A stretch of 64,000 bases of DNA from Hypericibacter terrae (GTDB taxonomy: Bacteria > Pseudomonadota > Alphaproteobacteria > Dongiales > Dongiaceae). The notes under the pieces were generated by a model. It was not told where the DNA came from and ran no database searches. It was given only the letters and a program-made list of their open reading frames with translations. The position numbers and the translations under genes are program-made. Where the stretch lies: positions 1,736,001-1,800,000 of the forward strand of contig NZ_CP042906.1 of the NCBI RefSeq assembly GCF_008728855.1, in the 5' to 3' direction. Position 1 is the first letter of the stretch; the number at the start of each line of letters is the position of its first letter. Below, piece by piece: positions 45,078 to 53,383 of the stretch.

Positions 45078-46297
45078 CAAATGGCGCCGTCGGCCTTGAA
45101 GCGGTTGAGTTCGGCGTCGCCGACCCCGAGCAACTCCTTCAGCACCTCTTCGGTATGCTGCCCGGCATAGGGCGGGGCCCGGCGATATTCGACCGGTGTT
45201 CCGGAGTATTTGATCGGATTGCCGATCAGATCGACCTGGCCCGAGCCCGCGAGCGGGTGGGGCATGGTGATCTTCATGCCGCGATGCTGGATCTGCGGAT
45301 CCTCGAACACCTGTTTCACATTGTTGACGGGGCTCGCCGGCACGCCGAGCTTGGCGAGGCCCTCGTTCCATTCGGCCTGCGTCTTGCTCTTGGTGAGGGG
45401 CGGCAACAGCTCGTCATAGAGGACTCGTCGGTTATGGACGCGATCCTCGTTGGTGACGAAACGCGGGTCGGTTGCGAGCTCTGGTGCGCCGGCGAAGGCG
45501 CAGAACTTCTGGAATTGCGAATCGTTGCCGACCGCGAGCAGGAAGTAGCCGTCCGCGCATTCCAGCACGTTGTAGGGAACGATGTTGGGATGCTCGTTGC
45601 CGACGCGCCCCGGCACCTTGCCTGAGGTGAGATAGTTCAAGCCGATATTGACCAGCCAGGCGACTTGCGTGTCGAGCAGCGAGAGGTCGATATATTGTCC
45701 CTCACCGGTCGCGTTGCGGTGATGCAGCGCCGCCAGGATGGCGGTTGTCGCATACATGCCGCACATGACATCGGCGATACCGACGCCCACCTTCATCGGC
45801 GGGCGGTCGGCCTCGCCGGTGACGCTCATGATTCCGCCCAGCCCCTGCGCCAGCAGATCGTAGCCGGCGCGCGGCGCATAGGGGCCCGTCTGGCCGAAAC
45901 CGGTGATGGAGCAATAGATCAGCTTGGGGAACTGGTCCTTGAGGTTGGCATAGGCGAGGCCATAGCGCGCCATGTCGCCGGCCTTGAAATTCTCGACCAT
46001 GATGTCGCAGGTCGCGATCAGCCGCTTGGCGAGGGCCTGGCCCGCGGGCTTCGCGATGTCGATCGTAACCGACCGCTTGTTGCGGTTGCTCGACAGGTAA
46101 TAGGCGCTTTCGCCGGTATTGGCGCCGTTCTTGTCCTTGATATAGGGCGGGCCCCATTTGCGGGTGTCGTCGCCCTGGCCGGGCCGCTCGATCTTGATGA
46201 TATCGGCGCCGAGATCGCCCAGGAGCTGGGTGCAGGTGGGGCCGGCAAGGATGCGGCTCAGATCGAACACGCGGAGGCCCGCGAGCGGTCCAGACAT
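45077..46297 (-). CDS. CaiB/BaiF family (class III) CoA-transferase
   Basis: A 406-residue CoA-transferase that moves CoA between carboxylic acids. Family landmarks: GLRVFDLSRILAGPTCTQLLGDLGADIIKIE (split here as LSRILAGPTC and LGADIIKIE), GDDTRKWGPPY, NFKAGDMARYGL, QAMGGIMSVTG-like LGGIMSVTG, and the catalytic Asp after the first strand region (around residue 168-175, YDLLAQGLGG). The substrate is unknown. It forms an operon with the MFS gene. ruvX begins 109 bases upstream on the same strand. Confidence 0.9.
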   Translation of the reverse strand: MSGPLAGLRVFDLSRILAGPTCTQLLGDLGADIIKIERPGQGDDTRKWGPPYIKDKNGANTGESAYYLSSNRNKRSVTIDIAKPAGQALAKRLIATCDIMVENFKAGDMARYGLAYANLKDQFPKLIYCSITGFGQTGPYAPRAGYDLLAQGLGGIMSVTGEADRPPMKVGVGIADVMCGMYATTAILAALHHRNATGEGQYIDLSLLDTQVAWLVNIGLNYLTSGKVPGRVGNEHPNIVPYNVLECADGYFLLAVGNDSQFQKFCAFAGAPELATDPRFVTNEDRVHNRRVLYDELLPPLTKSKTQAEWNEGLAKLGVPASPVNNVKQVFEDPQIQHRGMKITMPHPLAGSGQVDLIGNPIKYSGTPVEYRRAPPYAGQHTEEVLKELLGVGDAELNRFKADGAI

Positions 46298-46406
46298 GAG
46301 AAGGTCCGTGGCAGAGGTTGATGCGATAAGCCCGAATTGGTGGGCGCACTCTGGCGACGGGCGGGGGTCCGGTCAACTGGCGTGGGGAGACCCGGGGCCA
46401 AGCCCT

Positions 46407-46877
46407 TCAGGTGGCGCGATTCAGCGCATCGAGCGCGCCCTGGAGGATGTAGGCCGCCGCCATCTTGTCCACCACCTCGGCGCGGCGCTTGCGGCTCATA
46501 TCCGCCTCGTCCACCAGGAAGCGCTCGACCGCGGCGGTGGAGAAGCGCTCGTCCCAGAGCAGAGTGGGGAGATCGCGCCGCGCCATCAGGTTGGCGGCGA
46601 ACTGGCGGACCGACTGGCAGCGCGGCCCTTCGCTGCCGTCGAGCGCCACCGGCAGGCCGATCACGAATCCGATCACGCGGCGGCTGTCGATCAGCGCCTC
46701 GAGCCGCAGCACATCGTCGCTGAACTTGGTGCGGCGGATCGTTTCGACCGGCGAGGCCACGCTGCGGCCAGGGTCGGAGATCGCGATGCCGATGGTCTTG
46801 GTCCCGACATCGAGGCCCAGGAGCGCGCCTTTCGGCGGCAGGGTTTCACGCAAGGCGGCGGGGGCGAGGAGCGGCAT
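46407..46877 (-). CDS. ruvX: RuvX (YqgF) pre-16S rRNA nuclease / resolvase-like
   Basis: A 156-residue RNase H-fold protein. [19 protein letters not shown] carries the first catalytic Asp, [12 protein letters not shown] and [13 protein letters not shown] the Glu region, and [16 protein letters not shown] the last Asp. In E. coli YqgF processes the 16S rRNA 5' end. In many alphaproteobacteria ruvX lies between gatC and pyrB. Here pyrB is 3 kb away on one side and gatC 9.4 kb on the other, so the flanking genes look like later insertions. Confidence 0.93.
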   Translation of the reverse strand: MPLLAPAALRETLPPKGALLGLDVGTKTIGIAISDPGRSVASPVETIRRTKFSDDVLRLEALIDSRRVIGFVIGLPVALDGSEGPRCQSVRQFAANLMARRDLPTLLWDERFSTAAVERFLVDEADMSRKRRAEVVDKMAAAYILQGALDALNRAT

Positions 46878-46944
46878 GGCTTCTTCCTAAAGCGGAGCCG
46901 CTCTCACGGCAAGCCGGACGCCTGTCTGGCCTCCGTAAAAAATA

Positions 46945-46972
46945 TTGAAAATATCAAATCAGGCAGTAAATT
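46945..46972 (+). promoter_or_regulatory. Candidate promoter of Lrp-type gene
   Basis: TTGAAA (46945-46950) and TAAATT (46967-46972) are 16 bases apart within an AT-rich stretch (46937-46974). The predicted start falls near the ATG at 46981, so the message may be leaderless. AATATTGAAAATATC in the same region is an AT-rich near-palindrome suitable for Lrp autoregulation. Confidence 0.45.
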
Positions 46973-46980
46973 ATGCGGCC

Positions 46981-47445
46981 ATGGACGAGTTAGACAGAAA
47001 AATTATCCAGCTCCTTCAAAGCGATGGCGAGCGGCCCCTGGCGGCACTCGGCCGTGCGGTGGGGCTCTCCGTGTCAGCGGTCAATGAACGCGTCAAGAAA
47101 CTGAAATCCTCTGGGGCGCTGATCGCCATTCAGGCGCGAATCAATCCCGAGGCCCTCGGACTCGACATCCTCGCCTTCATCCACGTATTGATGGACAAGC
47201 CTGCGGGCGAGGGGGAGTTCATCAGGCGAATGCGCGAGATGCCCGAAGTGCTGGAGTGTCATCACATCACCGGCGACTACTCCTATCTGTTGAAGCTTCG
47301 CGCCCGCAACCCCGCCCATCTCGAACAGATCATCGGCCGGCGCATCAAGGCGATCGCCGGCGTGGCGCGCACGCACAGCGTGATCGCGCTCTCGACCGCC
47401 AAGGAAACCTCGACGCTGGACAGCCGGGCGCCATCCGATGCTTGA
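46981..47445 (+). CDS. Lrp/AsnC-family transcriptional regulator
   Basis: A 154-residue regulator. The helix-turn-helix is MDELDRKIIQLLQSDGER, then LSVSAVNERVKKLKSSG (residues 1-60), followed by the amino-acid-binding RAM domain (about 66-145, IHVLMDKPAGE, HHITGDYSYLLKL). The start is ATG 46981. An upstream TTG is less likely. Its stop overlaps the following LysE gene by 8 bases, so they are one unit. Regulator plus LysE exporters is the common layout for amino-acid export, with the amino acid as inducer. Confidence 0.92.
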   Translation: MDELDRKIIQLLQSDGERPLAALGRAVGLSVSAVNERVKKLKSSGALIAIQARINPEALGLDILAFIHVLMDKPAGEGEFIRRMREMPEVLECHHITGDYSYLLKLRARNPAHLEQIIGRRIKAIAGVARTHSVIALSTAKETSTLDSRAPSDA

Positions 47446-48112
47446 CGGATTTCCCGGCGCGTTCTTCGTCAAGGGCGTTCTCGTCGGTCTCGCCATCGCG
47501 GCGCCGGTGGGTCCCACCGCGCTGATCCTGGTTCGGCGCACGCTGGCACGCGGCTGGCCAGCCGGCCTCGCAACCGGCTTGGGCGCCGGCACGGCCGACG
47601 CGATCTATGGTCTCGTCGCCGTCGCCGGCTTGTCGCTGATCGGCGATTTCCTGATGGCCGAGCGGGAGTGGCTCGCCTTCATCGGCGGCGTCATCCTGGT
47701 GACCCTCGCGATCGTCAGCTGGCGCAGCCATATCGCCGACCGGATCGCGGAGAAGAGCCTCACCGTGGTGGGGCTCGCCGGGCAGTTCTTCTCGATCCTG
47801 GTCCTGACCCTCGCCAATCCGATGACGCTGCTCTCCTTCGTGGCCGTGATGGTCGCGATCGGTGCGCTGCCCGAAGAAGGCGAGAACCTCACTACGGCCA
47901 GCGCCTATGACGTCCATTTCGTGCTGCAGCTGGTGCTGGGCGTGCTGGTGGGGTCGGTCGGCTGGTGGTTTTTCCTGGTCGCCCTCTCGCTCGCGATGCG
48001 CAAGCGGCTGAGCCAGCAATGGCTGCATTCCTTCAACCGCGTCTGTGCCGTCGGCCTGCTGCTGTTCGGCGGCTATGTGCTGGTCGAGGCCGTGCGTTGG
48101 GCCGTCGAATGA
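47438..48112 (+). CDS. LysE-family amino-acid exporter
   Basis: A 224-residue inner-membrane protein with about six helices. The LysE/RhtB signature is GLAIAAPVGPTALILVRRTLARG near the start (segments APVGPTALIL and RRTLARG) and LANPMTLLSFVAVM in the middle. It should export an amino acid or related compound. It starts 8 bases inside the Lrp gene and is followed by a paralogous exporter after 16 bases. Confidence 0.9.
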   Translation: MLDGFPGAFFVKGVLVGLAIAAPVGPTALILVRRTLARGWPAGLATGLGAGTADAIYGLVAVAGLSLIGDFLMAEREWLAFIGGVILVTLAIVSWRSHIADRIAEKSLTVVGLAGQFFSILVLTLANPMTLLSFVAVMVAIGALPEEGENLTTASAYDVHFVLQLVLGVLVGSVGWWFFLVALSLAMRKRLSQQWLHSFNRVCAVGLLLFGGYVLVEAVRWAVE

Positions 48113-48128
48113 GCGAGGGCCCGCAATC

Positions 48129-48773
48129 ATGTCCGATCTGGATCTGCTGCTGAAGGGCCTGGCGATCGGACTCGCCATCGCCGCCCCGGTCGGACCCATC
48201 GGCCTGCTCTGCATCCGCCGCAGCCTGGCGCAGGGCAAGCTTGCCGGCTTCGTCACCGGCATAGGCGCCGCCACGGCCGACGGCGTCTATGGCGCGATCG
48301 GCGCCTTCGGTATCACCGCGATTTCGGCTCTGCTGGTCGATCAGCAGCGCTGGCTGGCGATGGCCGGCGGGCTGTTCCTGATCTGGCTCGGTATCGGCGG
48401 GATGCGCCGGCCGCCGGCGACCGAGGCGGCGACGCCGTCGCGCAGCGCCCGCGACCTGGCGGGTTTTTTCGTCTCGACCTTCGCGCTGACCCTGACAAAC
48501 CCGGCGACCATTCTCTCCTTCGCGGCGGTCTTCGCGGGGCTCGGTCTGGGTGCGGGCGCGCAGGGCGGCATGAGCGCCGGCAGCATCGGGGCGGCGCTGA
48601 TCACGATCGCCGGCGTGTTCACCGGCTCCGCGGTCTGGTGGCTGTTCCTCAGCAACGCCGTCGGCTGGCTGCGCACGCGTCTGGGACCGGCCCTTCTGGT
48701 CTGGATCAACCGCCTGTCGGGGCTGATCCTGGTCGGCTTCGGCCTGCTCGCGGTCTGGACCGCGCTGCGCTGA
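48129..48773 (+). CDS. LysE-family amino-acid exporter (tandem paralogue)
   Basis: A 214-residue membrane protein with the same APVGPIGLLCIRRSL and LTNPATILSFAAVF motifs as the gene before it. The two share pattern and length, so tandem duplication is likely. The frame is open upstream into the neighbouring gene, but ATG 48129 (MSDLDLLLKG) is the natural start. Probable two-exporter unit under the Lrp regulator. Confidence 0.9.
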   Translation: MSDLDLLLKGLAIGLAIAAPVGPIGLLCIRRSLAQGKLAGFVTGIGAATADGVYGAIGAFGITAISALLVDQQRWLAMAGGLFLIWLGIGGMRRPPATEAATPSRSARDLAGFFVSTFALTLTNPATILSFAAVFAGLGLGAGAQGGMSAGSIGAALITIAGVFTGSAVWWLFLSNAVGWLRTRLGPALLVWINRLSGLILVGFGLLAVWTALR

Positions 48774-48788
48774 CGCGGCCAGCGGCGC

Positions 48789-49262
48789 TTAGTCTTTCGG
48801 CTCTTTCGGTGCCTTCAGCTCGAACACCAGTAAAGTCGAGGTCGCCGAAGCGTAGAGCCGGCCGCCGGCATCGACGAGGCGACCCTCGGTGAAGGCCACG
48901 CGTTTCCCGATCGTCACGATCTTCCCTTCGGCGCGGACCGCCCCCGTCTCGAGCGTAATGGCACGGTGGTAGGCGATCTTGAGCTCGACGGTCGTATAGC
49001 CCTGGTCGGCTGACAGCGCCGAATGAGTGGCGCAGCCACAGCAAGAGTCCAGCATCGTCGCCGCGTAGCCGCCATGCATGCTGCCGATCGGATTGAGGGC
49101 ATGCGGTCCCGGTACGCCTTCGAAGACGGCGCGTCCTTTCTCGACCTCGACCAGATTGAAGTCGAGCGTCTCCGCGATCGGCGGGCGCCGGCCCGTCTTC
49201 ATCAGGAGCTGCAATTGCTCGAGGCCGGTGAGGCGGCCTCGATGTTCCTCGAAAACGTTCAT
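48789..49262 (-). CDS. PaaI-family hotdog thioesterase
   Basis: A 157-residue hotdog-fold protein. GSMHGGYAATMLDSCCGCA carries His63-Gly-Gly and Asp72, the PaaI-type catalytic layout. TTVELKIAYHRAI and GKRVAFTEGRLVDAGG are the second-half landmarks. It should hydrolyse an acyl-CoA. It is convergent with the LysE pair (16 bases between stops) and on the same strand as the tetR gene upstream. Confidence 0.87.
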   Translation of the reverse strand: MNVFEEHRGRLTGLEQLQLLMKTGRRPPIAETLDFNLVEVEKGRAVFEGVPGPHALNPIGSMHGGYAATMLDSCCGCATHSALSADQGYTTVELKIAYHRAITLETGAVRAEGKIVTIGKRVAFTEGRLVDAGGRLYASATSTLLVFELKAPKEPKD

Positions 49263-49314
49263 TCGGTTCTGGTCCTCGAAAGTTGGAAGTGCGATCCGGG
49301 CGGGTAAGCCCGGA

Positions 49315-49890
49315 TCAGGAGGCGGCGGGCGCGAGCGAGGCCGACATGGCCTGCAGGATCTCCTCGGAGAGGGCAGGGTCGTCGACCGCCCGCGCCAGGA
49401 CCATCGCTCCCACCAGGCTCGAAAAGACAGCGAGGGCCCTCTTGCGTTTCGCGGCCGCCGAACGGCCGGGAATCAATCCTGTCAGACGATCAATGAGGGT
49501 GCGGAACCCTTCCGTCACACTGCGGCGGATCGCGGGGCTCTGGCGGGCGACCTCGGGCCCGAGCGCGGACAGCAGGCAGCCCAGGCCCGGATCGTCGCGG
49601 TGACGGGGGGACAGATAGGCCTGCATCAGGGCCGACAAAGGCTTTCCGCCGGGCCGGTCGGCGAGCTTGTCCCAGCGCGCCACCGTCTCGGCGATCGCGC
49701 GGGCGTAGGCCTCGGCCGCCAATTCCTCCTTGGAGGCGAACTGGCCGTAGAAGCCGCCATGGGTGAGGCCGGCGCGGTGCATCACGTCGGCCACGCCCAC
49801 GCCCTCGAAACCCCGCTCGCGGAAGAGTTTCGCGGCCGCGGCGAGAACGCGCTCCCGATTGCGCGCGGCCTGTTCTCGACTGACTTTCAT
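49315..49890 (-). CDS. TetR-family transcriptional regulator
   Basis: A 191-residue repressor. The helix-turn-helix lies at residues 10-55 (ERVLAAAAKLFRERGF, VADVMHRAGLTHGGFYGQF). The C-terminal ligand domain has LSPRHRDDPGLGCLLSALG, seen in the AcrR/NemR-like group that reacts with electrophiles. The Met at 49888-49890 is used because the upstream frame is an AT-rich intergenic stretch. It is divergent from the aldo-keto reductase, with a dyad between them, so it probably represses itself and that gene. Confidence 0.9.
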   Translation of the reverse strand: MKVSREQAARNRERVLAAAAKLFRERGFEGVGVADVMHRAGLTHGGFYGQFASKEELAAEAYARAIAETVARWDKLADRPGGKPLSALMQAYLSPRHRDDPGLGCLLSALGPEVARQSPAIRRSVTEGFRTLIDRLTGLIPGRSAAAKRKRALAVFSSLVGAMVLARAVDDPALSEEILQAMSASLAPAAS

Positions 49891-49928
49891 GGGTCGCTCC
49901 AACGTCACGTCCGTCGGCTTGACAATAT

Positions 49929-49970
49929 AAATGATCGCCATCATGTATTCAATGATGATGATCGACATTT
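49929..49970. promoter_or_regulatory. Candidate TetR operator and promoter region
   Basis: AAATGATCGCCATCAT (49929-49944) and the complement of ATGATGATCGACATTT (49955-49970) form a dyad that matches at 11 of 16 positions, with AAATG and CATCAT exact, around a 10-base centre. TTGACA at 49919-49924 is a possible -35 box for the plus-strand gene, with a weak -10. It lies in the 117-base gap between divergent tetR and the reductase. Confidence 0.5.
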
Positions 49971-50007
49971 AACCGTGGCGCCCGCCACCGAAGGATAGGA
50001 GAGCTCC

Positions 50008-51066
50008 ATGCGTTACAAGCTGTTCGGCCGCCATACGGGCCTGCGCGTTTCCGAGCTGGCGCTGGGCGCCGGGAACTTCGGCACGGGATGGGGCCATGGC
50101 GCCGATCGCGACGAGGCCCGGAAGATCTTCGACGGCTACGTCGAGGCGGGCGGCAATTTCATCGACACGGCGAATGGTTATCAGCTCGGCCAGTCGGAGC
50201 CGATGGTCGGCGAGTTCATCGGCGCCAACCGCGATCACTTCGTGCTGACGACCAAATACACCCTGCAGACCACGCCCGAGGACGGGCTGCTGCAGACCGG
50301 CAACAGCCGGAAGAACATGATCCGGTCGGTCGAGGCGAGCCTCAAGCGGCTCAAGACCGATCGCATCGATCTGCTCTGGACGCATATGGCGGACGGCATG
50401 ACGCCGATGGAAGAGATCCTGCGCGGCTTCGACGATCTGGCGCGCGCCGGCAAGATCCTCTATGCGGGCCTGTCGAACTTCCCAGCCTGGCGAATCGCGC
50501 GCGGCGCGACCCTGGCCGAGCTGCGCGGCTCGCTGCCCATTGTCGGCATTCAGGTCGAGTACAGCCTGGCCGAGCGCACGGGCGATCGCGAGCTCCTGCC
50601 GATGGCCGAAGCGCTGGGCCTCGGTGCCGCGCTCTGGTCGCCCCTGGGCGGCGGCTTCCTCACCGGCAAATATCGCGAGAAGGAAGAAACCAACCGGCTC
50701 GCCAAGCTCGGCATGCTGGTTCACACCGAGAGATCGGCGCGCGAAACGGCGCTGCTGGATACGGTGCTGGCGGTCGCCAAGGAGGCCGGGACCACGCCGA
50801 CCCACATCGCCATTGCCTGGTTGCTCGAGAAATCGGCGCGTTCGACGGTGGGGCTTGTTCCGATCCTGGGCTCGCGCAGCCGGGGTCAGCTCGACAATAC
50901 GCTGGGCGCGGTCGAGGTGAAGCTGACGCCGGATCAGGTGACGAGGCTGGACGTTGCCAGTGCCATTCCGCTGGGCATCCCCCACGATCAGCTGCGGGAA
51001 TCAGCTCCCCAGCTGGCGGGCGGCAAGCCCGAGCTCCTGGATCCGCCGGCCATTCCGGTGGCCTGA
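50008..51066 (+). CDS. Aldo/keto reductase
   Basis: A 352-residue (beta/alpha)8 NADPH-dependent reductase. The catalytic tetrad is visible: Asp53 and Tyr58 in FIDTANGYQLG, Lys83 in LTTKYTL, and His126 in WTHMADG. The C-terminal cofactor loop is VPILGSRSRGQLDNTLGAV. It resembles the AKR11/YajO-like group acting on small carbonyls. It is divergent from tetR, and electrophile-induced expression is plausible. Its stop is 28 bases from that of the YbjN-only gene. Confidence 0.92.
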   Translation: MRYKLFGRHTGLRVSELALGAGNFGTGWGHGADRDEARKIFDGYVEAGGNFIDTANGYQLGQSEPMVGEFIGANRDHFVLTTKYTLQTTPEDGLLQTGNSRKNMIRSVEASLKRLKTDRIDLLWTHMADGMTPMEEILRGFDDLARAGKILYAGLSNFPAWRIARGATLAELRGSLPIVGIQVEYSLAERTGDRELLPMAEALGLGAALWSPLGGGFLTGKYREKEETNRLAKLGMLVHTERSARETALLDTVLAVAKEAGTTPTHIAIAWLLEKSARSTVGLVPILGSRSRGQLDNTLGAVEVKLTPDQVTRLDVASAIPLGIPHDQLRESAPQLAGGKPELLDPPAIPVA

Positions 51067-51094
51067 GCCAGGGCCGCTCGGGCTCCGGCCGGCG

Positions 51095-51793
51095 TCAGAT
51101 TCCGTCGCCCTCGTCCGGCTGGATCATGCTCTTCTGCGGCTGCTGATTGTCGGTGGCACCGCTGTTGGCGCTGCCGGTGTCGGGCTTGGGCTCCGGCACG
51201 CTGCCGCTGCTGGAGTTGCTCGATCCGCTGTCGTCGCTGTTGCTGTCGCTACCGCGCGCCTCGGCCAGGCCGTCGACGACGCGGCCCAGCGCGCTCTCAT
51301 AGATGCGGATGCCGTTCTCCTGGAACTCCTGCGGATTGACCCCGAACTGCACATTCAGGTCATGCTCGGTCTGCAGGTTGCCGTCATCGTCGACATAGAG
51401 CTTCACGGCGATCTCGTCGCGATTCCAGTTGTTGGCGAAGCGCAGCAGGCCCTCGCGGTCGATGCCACGGATCTCCGAGGACGGAATGGGGGCGGTGAAG
51501 CGCAGATTCCAGATGGTTCCGTCATCGAGCTTGTCGAACACGACCCAGCCCTCGAGCGGGACATCGTTGCCGTGGAAGGTGACCTCGAGGTCGCCTTCGC
51601 CGTCGATCTTGCTCTTGATGTGTTCGTCGCTCAGCAGCGAGCGCACCAGCTCCGCCGACGGCTTGTAGAGCGCGCTGTCGAGCCGGCTTCCCTTCGGCGC
51701 ATCGAACGCCAGGGCCGGAACCGACAGGGGCCCGGGCGCAACGGCGGCCAGGAGGACCGTCAGGCCGGCGGTCAGGAACACGGAACGCAACAT
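51095..51793 (-). CDS. Secreted YbjN-domain protein, paralogue without protease domain
   Basis: A 232-residue exported protein. The signal peptide ends ...SVPALA before residue 30. Residues about 38-175 form a YbjN-like domain (SAELVRSLLSDEHIKSKID, DGTIWNLRF, LLRFANNWNRDEIAVKLY, QFGVNPQEFQENGIRIYESA), near-identical in layout to the N-terminus of the gene upstream. Residues 180-232 are a Ser/Asn/Asp/Pro/Gln-rich tail like the linker that joins the YbjN and protease domains in that paralogue. No His-Asp-Ser triad follows, so it has lost or never gained the protease. It is the last of four tandem paralogues. Confidence 0.85.
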   Translation of the reverse strand: MLRSVFLTAGLTVLLAAVAPGPLSVPALAFDAPKGSRLDSALYKPSAELVRSLLSDEHIKSKIDGEGDLEVTFHGNDVPLEGWVVFDKLDDGTIWNLRFTAPIPSSEIRGIDREGLLRFANNWNRDEIAVKLYVDDDGNLQTEHDLNVQFGVNPQEFQENGIRIYESALGRVVDGLAEARGSDSNSDDSGSSNSSSGSVPEPKPDTGSANSGATDNQQPQKSMIQPDEGDGI

Positions 51794-51900
51794 CGATCCT
51801 CCCAGGGCGGGCTGCCGAGGGGCCCGCATGAGTTCGGCAGCCGGCGTGGAATTTTCGCGCGAAGCGGGGGCTTCGCGCAATCGGTTGAAAATGGCAGCGC

Positions 51901-53244
51901 TCATGGCTGGAATCTCGACAACTGGCCCTGCTTGCCTTGAGGCGGAAGGGCGGCTTCCTGCGGGGCGCTGGCGACGAAGTCGGGCAGGGCGGCCGCGAAA
52001 GCGGCCGCGGAGACGGCCATATCGGCGCCTTTCAGCTCCCGGAAGTCGACCTCGGCGGATTCGATGCCGATGATGACGCAGGCATCGTTCTCGCAGACCA
52101 GGTCGGGCGAGCCGGAATCGCCGGGAACGGTGCCGCAATGATGGGCGTAGGTATTGTCCTTCCAGACCATGGAGAGATGGCAGTTGCGCCGCGCCACGGG
52201 ATGGTCGCTCTGCTCGTTGCCGTAGCCGATCTGGGTCATGGAGGGTCCGTTCGCCTCGACCATCGCTTCGAGGTCTTGCGGATCGAGCGCACGGATGGGA
52301 AGGACACCCGTATCCTGGCCCACGCCGCGATCGAGACGCAGCAGCGCCCAATCATAGCCATCGACCTCGTTGGTCTCGAGGAAGCGCTTGTGATCGAACT
52401 CGGGCGGCATGTAGACGTCGCGGATCAGGGCCGTCGCAATGAAATGGCCCTGGTCGTAGCCGGCGCTGAAGCGTTCGGCGACGACGCTCCGGTGATCCTC
52501 GTCGAACAGGCAATGAGCGGCGGTCAGGATCACGTTCTCGGCCACGACCGAGGCCGAGCAGAGACCGCCATCCGACATTTCCAGGAGCCCGATGGCGCGC
52601 GCGGGCGGAACGCTGGCATCGACCGGTTCGCCGGGCGTGTCGCCATGCGGATTGTCGGTGTCTTCCTGGGTCTGCTGGCCGTTCGAGGCGCCGTCGCTGG
52701 CGCCGCTGTCGGGTGAGGCGAGGGCGTTCAGGGCGCGGGCCAGCGCGTCCTGGTAGAGCCGGATCCCATTCTCCTTGAACTCGTCGGGATTGATCCCGAA
52801 CTGAACCGGCTGGTTATGCTCGGCTTCGATCTGGCCGTCCTCGTCGAGATAGAGCTTGAGCGCGATCTCGTCGCGATTCCAGGCGTTGGCAAAGGCGATG
52901 AGCGCATCCCGGTCGCGATCGCCCGTCAGTTCCTGGGGAATGATCGTGGTGAAGCGGATATTCCAGATCTCGCGCTCGTCGACCCGGTCGAGCACGATCC
53001 ATCCGGGCAGATCATGCTGCGCGGCCTGAAAGGTGAGCGCCACATCGCCTTCGCTGTCGATCTTGCTGAGGATGCCCTCGTCCGAGAGCAGCGACTGCAG
53101 CAGGGCCGCCGAGACGCGATAGAGCGGCGTCGCGATGCGGCTGTCGCTCGGCGGCTTGAAAGCCAGGGCCGGGCCGGGGCAGGCCCAAAGCGTGACGCCG
53201 ATCAGAAAGGCGAGCAGGCCGGCAGTAAAGGCAGAGGGGCGCAT
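51901..53244 (-). CDS. Secreted YbjN-trypsin-like serine protease fusion (paralogue 2)
   Basis: A 447-residue protein. Signal peptide to about residue 29 (ACPGPALA). YbjN-like domain 38-175 (LYRVSAALLQSLLSDEGI, NRDEIALKLYLDEDG, QFGINPDEFKENGIRLY). Low-complexity Asp/Gly/Gln linker 176-212. Chymotrypsin-fold domain 213-425. The triad is His244 (TAAHC), Asp298 (DGYDWALLRLD) and Ser377 (PGDSGSPDL). Cys229-Cys245 and Cys355-Cys370 match disulfides of the S1 family. An upstream in-frame Met is rejected because ATG 53242-53244 has GAGG 5 bases before it and begins the signal peptide. A likely extracellular or periplasmic protease. Substrate unknown. Confidence 0.88.
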   Translation of the reverse strand: MRPSAFTAGLLAFLIGVTLWACPGPALAFKPPSDSRIATPLYRVSAALLQSLLSDEGILSKIDSEGDVALTFQAAQHDLPGWIVLDRVDEREIWNIRFTTIIPQELTGDRDRDALIAFANAWNRDEIALKLYLDEDGQIEAEHNQPVQFGINPDEFKENGIRLYQDALARALNALASPDSGASDGASNGQQTQEDTDNPHGDTPGEPVDASVPPARAIGLLEMSDGGLCSASVVAENVILTAAHCLFDEDHRSVVAERFSAGYDQGHFIATALIRDVYMPPEFDHKRFLETNEVDGYDWALLRLDRGVGQDTGVLPIRALDPQDLEAMVEANGPSMTQIGYGNEQSDHPVARRNCHLSMVWKDNTYAHHCGTVPGDSGSPDLVCENDACVIIGIESAEVDFRELKGADMAVSAAAFAAALPDFVASAPQEAALPPQGKQGQLSRFQP

Positions 53245-53383
53245 CCGAACCTCGGCTATCGGGACTCCGAGGGCCTTGGCCGCCCCCCTTGAGGACATTA
53301 TGCCTGGATCGCTGCCGTTTTGCTCGGCGCTTCGAGAGGAAATCCGCCGGACCCCGGGGACCCGCAGCTGCCGGCGGGGCGGG

